This document shows, in pieces, positions 60,256-64,000 of a stretch of DNA of 64,000 nucleotides. The first letter of the stretch is position 1; every line of letters begins with the position of its first letter. The notes beneath the pieces are model-generated. The model saw nothing but the letters and a program-made list of their open reading frames with translations, made no database searches and had not been told where the DNA came from. Source of the stretch: Stenotrophomonas maltophilia D457 (GTDB lineage: Bacteria; Pseudomonadota; Gammaproteobacteria; Xanthomonadales; Xanthomonadaceae); NCBI RefSeq assembly GCF_000284595.1, contig NC_017671.1, positions 3,691,001 to 3,755,000 of the forward strand, given 5' to 3'. The translations under genes and the position numbers were made by a program.

Positions 60256-61626
60256 TCACAACAGCATTGGCGAAAAGGTCAGGATAGCGATCACGCCACG
60301 CTCGCCACCGGGGCGCACGCTCACCTGCCAGCCGTACAGATCGCACAGGCGGCTGACGATCGACAGGCCGATGCCACCGCCCTGCGAATGGCCGGCATGC
60401 GTGCCGCGATAGCCACGCTGGAACAGTTTGGCGGCATCCTCTTCGCTCAGGCCAGGGCCGCTGTCAGTCACCGACACCGAATTGCTGCCGACAAAGACGC
60501 GCACTTCGCCATCCTGCGAGTACTTCACCGCGTTGCCGATCAGGTTGCCCAGCGCCACCGACAACGCCGCCTCCGGCGCATCGATCACCAGGTTGCGCTC
60601 GCCTTCCAGCGCCAGTTCCAGGGGCTTGCCACCCAACTGGGCGCGGTGGGCGTCCAGCAGCTGTTCGGCCACACGGGCGACGTTGCTGGTGCCCTGCCCG
60701 CGTTCATTGCGCGACAGCAGCAGCAGTGCGCCGATCAGGTCGCTGCACTGCTGTTCGGCACGCTGGATGCGCTGCAGACGCTGCAGCACCTTCTCATCCA
60801 GGCCGGGCCGGGTCAGCAGCAGTTCGGTGGCGCCACGGATCACCGCCAGCGGCGTGCGCAACTCGTGGCTGACGTCGGCATTGAACTCACGGTCGCGCTG
60901 CACCACTTCGGTCAGCCGCGACGAATAATCATCCAGCGCCTGCGCCAGCTGCCCTACTTCGTCATCGGGGAAACGCGGCGCCAGCGGCTCGGGATCACTG
61001 GTGCCGCCGCGATAGGCACGCAGTCGCGCAGCCAGGTCCGAGACCGGCTTCATCACCTTCGAGGCCGACCACCAGCCCAGCACCAGCGACAACAGGCTGA
61101 ACACCAGCACCGACAGCACCAACGCGCGGTTGAGCTGCTTGCCACCGCGCACGCTGTCGGTCATGTCATAGGCGAGGAAGAACCAGGCATCGTCGGCCTT
61201 GCGCACCGCCAGCTTGTAGGCATACGGCTGCCCCTGCTCGTCGGTGCCACTCAAATTGTAATTGCCGTTCTGCAGATCGGCCCACTGCGGCCAAGACTCG
61301 CGTGCCTTGTCGAACTTATCAGCCGAGTATGCGTACGCTCGGATCTGCTGGACGGGCACCGCAGGATTGCGCCCCGGGTGCTCGTAGAAGCGGCGCGCAT
61401 ACTCTTCAATGTTGTGGTTGATCACGTCTTCCACCAGCTGGTTTTCCACGCGCATGCGGGCCCAGTTGGTGGCGAACGCGAACAGTGTTGTCAGGCAGAA
61501 GCCCAACAACACGAACGAGACGATGATGCGGCTGCGCAGGCGCCGCCGATACGGCGAACGCCGGCGCTCCCCCTTGGTTGCCACGGAATCAGGCTTCCGG
61601 GGTGGCGATGCGGTATCCGATGCCAT
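60256..61626 (-). CDS. colS: sensor histidine kinase (ColS-like)
   Basis: This 456-residue inner-membrane kinase has transmembrane segments at about 33-52 and 167-187 with a periplasmic domain between. HAMP (VMKPVSDLAARLRAYRGG), the phospho-acceptor helix ADVSHELRTPLAVIRGATEL, N box (LGNLIGNAVKYS), G1 (TDSGPGLSEED) and G2 (GGGIGLSIVSRL) follow. The gene pair lies a few kilobases from the pilB-coaE cluster, and from memory Xanthomonas ColS/ColR sits in the same neighbourhood; ColRS acts in cell-envelope stress and virulence there. The start overlaps the regulator gene by 38 bases. Confidence 0.82.
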   Translation of the reverse strand: MASDTASPPRKPDSVATKGERRRSPYRRRLRSRIIVSFVLLGFCLTTLFAFATNWARMRVENQLVEDVINHNIEEYARRFYEHPGRNPAVPVQQIRAYAYSADKFDKARESWPQWADLQNGNYNLSGTDEQGQPYAYKLAVRKADDAWFFLAYDMTDSVRGGKQLNRALVLSVLVFSLLSLVLGWWSASKVMKPVSDLAARLRAYRGGTSDPEPLAPRFPDDEVGQLAQALDDYSSRLTEVVQRDREFNADVSHELRTPLAVIRGATELLLTRPGLDEKVLQRLQRIQRAEQQCSDLIGALLLLSRNERGQGTSNVARVAEQLLDAHRAQLGGKPLELALEGERNLVIDAPEAALSVALGNLIGNAVKYSQDGEVRVFVGSNSVSVTDSGPGLSEEDAAKLFQRGYRGTHAGHSQGGGIGLSIVSRLCDLYGWQVSVRPGGERGVIAILTFSPMLL

Positions 61627-62266
61627 GGCGGGTCTGGATCAGCGGCACTTCAAACGGCTTGTCGACCACCGCACGCAGGCCGTGGATGTGGACGCGCAGC
61701 GAATCCGAGTCGGGCAGCTCTTCGCCCCAGACGCGGGTTTCCAGCTCCTGGCGGGTGACCACGGCCGGCGCGGCCTCCATCAGGGCCTGCAGGATCTTCA
61801 GCGCGGTCGGGTTGAGCTGTAGCAGCTTGCCCTGGCGGCGCACTTCCAGCGTGTCCAGGTTGTATTCCAGATCGCCGGTTTCCAGCACGCGGGTCTGCAC
61901 GCCCTTGCCGCGGCGCGACAGCGCGTTCAAGCGCACTTCCACTTCCTGCAGCGCGAACGGCTTGATCAGGTAGTCATCGGCGCCGGAATCGAAACCGGCC
62001 AGCTTGTTGTCCAGCGAGTCGCGGGCGGTCAGCATCAGCACCGGGGTCTGCTTGCGCGCTTCGTTGCGCAGCTTGCGGCACACTTCGATGCCATCCATGC
62101 CCGGCAGGTTCAGGTCCAGAACGATGGCGTCGAACTCGTGGACCACGGCCAGGTGCAGGCCGGTCACGCCGTCGGCGGCGAAGTCCACGGTGTGGCCACG
62201 ATCCTCAAGGTAGTCGCCAAGGTTGGCGGCGATGTCGCTGTTGTCTTCGATTACGAGAATGCGCAC
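61589..62266 (-). CDS. colR: OmpR-family response regulator (ColR-like)
   Basis: This 225-residue regulator begins MRILVIEDNSDIAANLGDYL. The receiver has the acidic pair EDN, the phospho-acceptor in AIVLDLNLPGMDG, Thr in LMLTARDSLD and Lys in DDYLIKPFAL. The winged-helix domain (about 128-222) ends TRHGIGYRIATPEA. It leads the colR-colS unit, with translation of the kinase probably coupled through the overlap. In Xanthomonas the equivalent regulator controls outer-membrane and LPS genes; whether the three tandem exported proteins upstream are targets here is open. Confidence 0.85.
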   Translation of the reverse strand: MRILVIEDNSDIAANLGDYLEDRGHTVDFAADGVTGLHLAVVHEFDAIVLDLNLPGMDGIEVCRKLRNEARKQTPVLMLTARDSLDNKLAGFDSGADDYLIKPFALQEVEVRLNALSRRGKGVQTRVLETGDLEYNLDTLEVRRQGKLLQLNPTALKILQALMEAAPAVVTRQELETRVWGEELPDSDSLRVHIHGLRAVVDKPFEVPLIQTRHGIGYRIATPEA

Positions 62267-62427
62267 TGGGACCTCTGGTTCTTGAAGGGTCGTCGGGGGG
62301 CCAGGCCCACCCGCTCAGGATGCCCCTGCGTGGGTGGACGCGACGTCTACCTGCTGAACGATACAGGTTCCATTCTTAACATTTCGTACCGAAGGGCCGA
62401 CACCGGCAAAAGCCCCGCGTCAGCCGG

Positions 62428-62889
62428 TCAGCGGCTGATGCGCTGCTGGTCGGTCAACGCCCGGCGGCTGTCTTCCTGGGCCTTGCGACGCTGGGCCACG
62501 GTCAGGCAGACGCTGGTCGGCATGTTGCTGCCGGTAAGGCGCTCGCGGCGGCAGATCATGCGGCTGTCGGCCTGGGCGCGGGTCATGATGGTGTTGACGA
62601 TCTCCTGCTCGTTGAACAGGTCGTTGCGCTCCTGCGGGGCCAGCTCATCCACCTTCTCCCGGCCATTCATCTTGATCCGGATCCGGTTCAGTGCCTGCTG
62701 CACGCGACTCTTGTCCTCCAGCCCGATCTCGCTGTAGTCCTCGCTGCCCATGGCCGTTTCAACGCGGCGGATCTGCTCGGACACCGGGGTGAAGGCATCC
62801 ATCTGCACGGTGTCCTTCTGCGCCTTGGCCTGCACGGTGGCTACCAGGCCGAGCGACAGCATCAGGGCAAGTGTCGTATTGCGGTACAT
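62428..62889 (-). CDS. exported protein, tandem paralogue 1 of 3
   Basis: This 153-residue protein begins MYRNTTLALMLSLGLVATVQ with a signal peptide cut near AKA. The mature part is charged and helical: SEQIRRVETAMGSEDYSEIG, DKSRVQQALNRIRIKMN, NEQEIVNTIMTRAQADSR, then ICRRERLTGSNMPTSVCLTV. Two conserved cysteines around TGSNMP could form a disulfide. No named family is recognised. Very similar to the next gene (63005), from which it differs mainly in the linker. ATG 62889 was chosen for its GGAG site; ATG 62901 is a possible alternative. Confidence 0.8.
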   Translation of the reverse strand: MYRNTTLALMLSLGLVATVQAKAQKDTVQMDAFTPVSEQIRRVETAMGSEDYSEIGLEDKSRVQQALNRIRIKMNGREKVDELAPQERNDLFNEQEIVNTIMTRAQADSRMICRRERLTGSNMPTSVCLTVAQRRKAQEDSRRALTDQQRISR

Positions 62890-63004
62890 GACGAGCTCCA
62901 TGTTCGTCCATGAATAGGGTCTCGACTTTACGATTCCGCCGATGCGCCCACAAGGGACGCACGGCAGGGTGACCGATGGCGGCATGCGATCGGTTCGGCA
63001 GCGA

Positions 63005-63475
63005 TCAGGGCTTGTAGTTGTTGAAGCGCTGGTTGTCGTTGAGCGCCTTGCGGCTGTCTTCCTGCGCCTTGCGGCGCTGGGCCACGGTCAGGCAGACACT
63101 CTGCGGCATGTTGCTGCCGGTGGTGCGTTCACGACGGCAGACCATGCGGCTGTCGGCATGGGCGCGGGTCATGATCGTGTTGATCACTTCCTGGTCGTTG
63201 AAGATCTCGGTGCGGTCCTGCGGACTGACCTGCTCCACGCGTTCGTGGTCGCCCATCTTGATCTTGATGCGGCCCAGCGCCTGCTGCACGCGGCTTTTGT
63301 CTTCCAGCCCGATCTCGCTGTAGTCCTCGCTGTTGATCGCCGTCTCAACGTTGCGGATCTGTTCGGCCACCGGCGCGTTGGCGTCGAACTTCACCTGCCC
63401 TTTCTCGGGCTTGGCGTGGGCGGTGGTGGCCAGGGCCAGGCCCAGCATCAGGGCGAAGGGGGTCATGCGCTGCAT
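63005..63475 (-). CDS. exported protein, tandem paralogue 2 of 3
   Basis: This 156-residue protein starts MQRMTPFALMLGLALATTAH behind GGAGGT. After the signal peptide the sequence KPEKGQVKFDANAPVAEQIR leads into SEDYSEIGLEDKSRVQQAL, a stretch identical to paralogue 1. EIFNDQEVINTIMTRAHADS, VCRRERTTGSNMPQSVC and TVAQRRKAQEDSRKALNDNQ complete the shared domain. Identity to paralogue 1 in the mature part is high by eye. Function unknown. The two genes lie about 115 bases apart on the same strand. Confidence 0.82.
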   Translation of the reverse strand: MQRMTPFALMLGLALATTAHAKPEKGQVKFDANAPVAEQIRNVETAINSEDYSEIGLEDKSRVQQALGRIKIKMGDHERVEQVSPQDRTEIFNDQEVINTIMTRAHADSRMVCRRERTTGSNMPQSVCLTVAQRRKAQEDSRKALNDNQRFNNYKP

Positions 63476-63570
63476 CGTTACCTCCAGGTTCTTCCATGAG
63501 TGGAACATCGATCCTGCGGTGCCACCGATGCGCCGTCACAGCACGCTCGATGGGCCGAAGGGCGGTGCGG

Positions 63571-64000
63571 TCAACGCCCGGCGGGCGGTGGGCTGAGCGT
63601 GTTGTAGCTGCGCTGGTCGTTGATCAGCGCCTTGCCTTTCTCTTCGATCCGGCGCCGTTCGGCCACGGTCAGGCAGCGGCTCTTGGGCATGTTGCTGCCG
63701 GTGGTGCGTTCGTACCTGCAGATCTGGCGACTGTCTTCATGGCCACGCGCCAACACGGTGTTGATGCGTTCCTGCTCGTTGAAGACCTCGGCCTGCAACT
63801 GCGGCGGCAGCTCCTGCACGGTCTGGCGTTCGCCCATGTGCTGGCGGATACGCGACAGCGACTGCTGCACCTGGCCGCGATCCTCGGCGGACAGTTCGGC
63901 ATAGTCGGGGGCGGCCAGGGCGGTCTCCACCTGGCGCATCTGCTCGGCGACCGAGCCCTGCCGGTCCATCTGTACAGCCACTTTCTCCGGCTTGGGGGCA
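63571..64000 (-). CDS. exported protein, tandem paralogue 3 of 3 (N-terminus beyond window)
   Basis: The coding frame enters from the right edge as PKPEKVAVQMDRQGSVAEQM and runs to a stop at 63571. Only the start and signal peptide are missing. It has the same plan as its neighbours: VETALAAPDYAELSAEDRGQ, LSRIRQHMGERQTVQELPPQ, FNEQERINTVLARGHEDSRQ, ICRYERTTGSNMPKSRCLTV, and a Pro-rich end SPPPAGR. It is the most diverged of the three, so it may be the oldest copy or the source of a later duplication. Confidence 0.8.
   Translation of the reverse strand, partial: APKPEKVAVQMDRQGSVAEQMRQVETALAAPDYAELSAEDRGQVQQSLSRIRQHMGERQTVQELPPQLQAEVFNEQERINTVLARGHEDSRQICRYERTTGSNMPKSRCLTVAERRRIEEKGKALINDQRSYNTLSPPPAGR

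Overview
The window reads as a high-GC gammaproteobacterial chromosome of the family Xanthomonadaceae, most likely a Stenotrophomonas of the maltophilia complex or a close relative. The evidence is an L2-type class A beta-lactamase divergent from ampR, many GTAG-tagged palindromes (SMAG-type REPs), a type IV secretion effector of the XVIPCD class, DUF3011 and XAC2610-like proteins, and a ColR/ColS-type two-component pair near a pilB/pilin/pilC/pilD/coaE locus, as in Xanthomonas. No rRNA, canonical tRNA, CRISPR array or prophage was seen.

Layout. 1-3313 (minus): aspS, an acidic-tailed small protein, a GNAT acetyltransferase and an alpha/beta hydrolase cut by the window edge. 3472-8257: a DUF3011 protein, a lipoprotein, a CPA2-type antiporter, then the L2 beta-lactamase/ampR pair. 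8334-16291: an ABC-F ATPase, a TonB-dependent receptor, a lipoprotein plus XVIPCD effector pair that looks like an antibacterial toxin/immunity cassette, and a YbaL-type antiporter. 16236-21677: a MetY-like enzyme with an abnormal 3' end, an RstA/RstB-like two-component system, a MipA/OmpV protein and a secreted protein. 21771-31855: clpB with a heat-shock promoter, a DUF3014 protein, a GST-like protein, an NCS2-like permease, pyruvate oxidase and two exported proteins. 32071-38685: a second TonB receptor, then a trehalose operon otsB-GH15-otsA.

38756-47881: a DCC thioredoxin-like protein, a DUF4166 protein, pgeF, rluD, divergent bamD, a secretory lipase, nadE and sucD/sucC. 48287-57455: type IV pilus genes, with pilS/pilR on plus, pilB and two pilins on minus, and pilC, pilD and coaE on plus. 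PilS/PilR are expected to act with sigma-54 on the main pilin gene, and a matching -24/-12 site lies upstream of it. 57629-64000: a small unknown protein, an IS3-family (IS407-group) element with a 4-bp target duplication, a 52-residue double-glycine leader peptide gene, colS/colR and three tandem paralogous exported proteins, the last cut by the window edge.

Intergenic DNA is rich in palindromes of at least four kinds: GTAG (SMAG) elements, GGGTC(A/G)GATCC hairpins, two copies of a roughly 70-bp nearly perfect palindrome, and two copies of a larger element with a shared core but different self-complementary arms. The most interesting items are the effector/immunity pair (13108-14400), the double-glycine peptide separated from its probable promoter by the IS (58620-60157), the larger palindromic element (16371-16472 and 28175-28345), and a cloverleaf-like structure at the broken 3' end of the MetY gene (16617-16694). 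All calls come from reading the sequence and recalled family knowledge; no database search was run.
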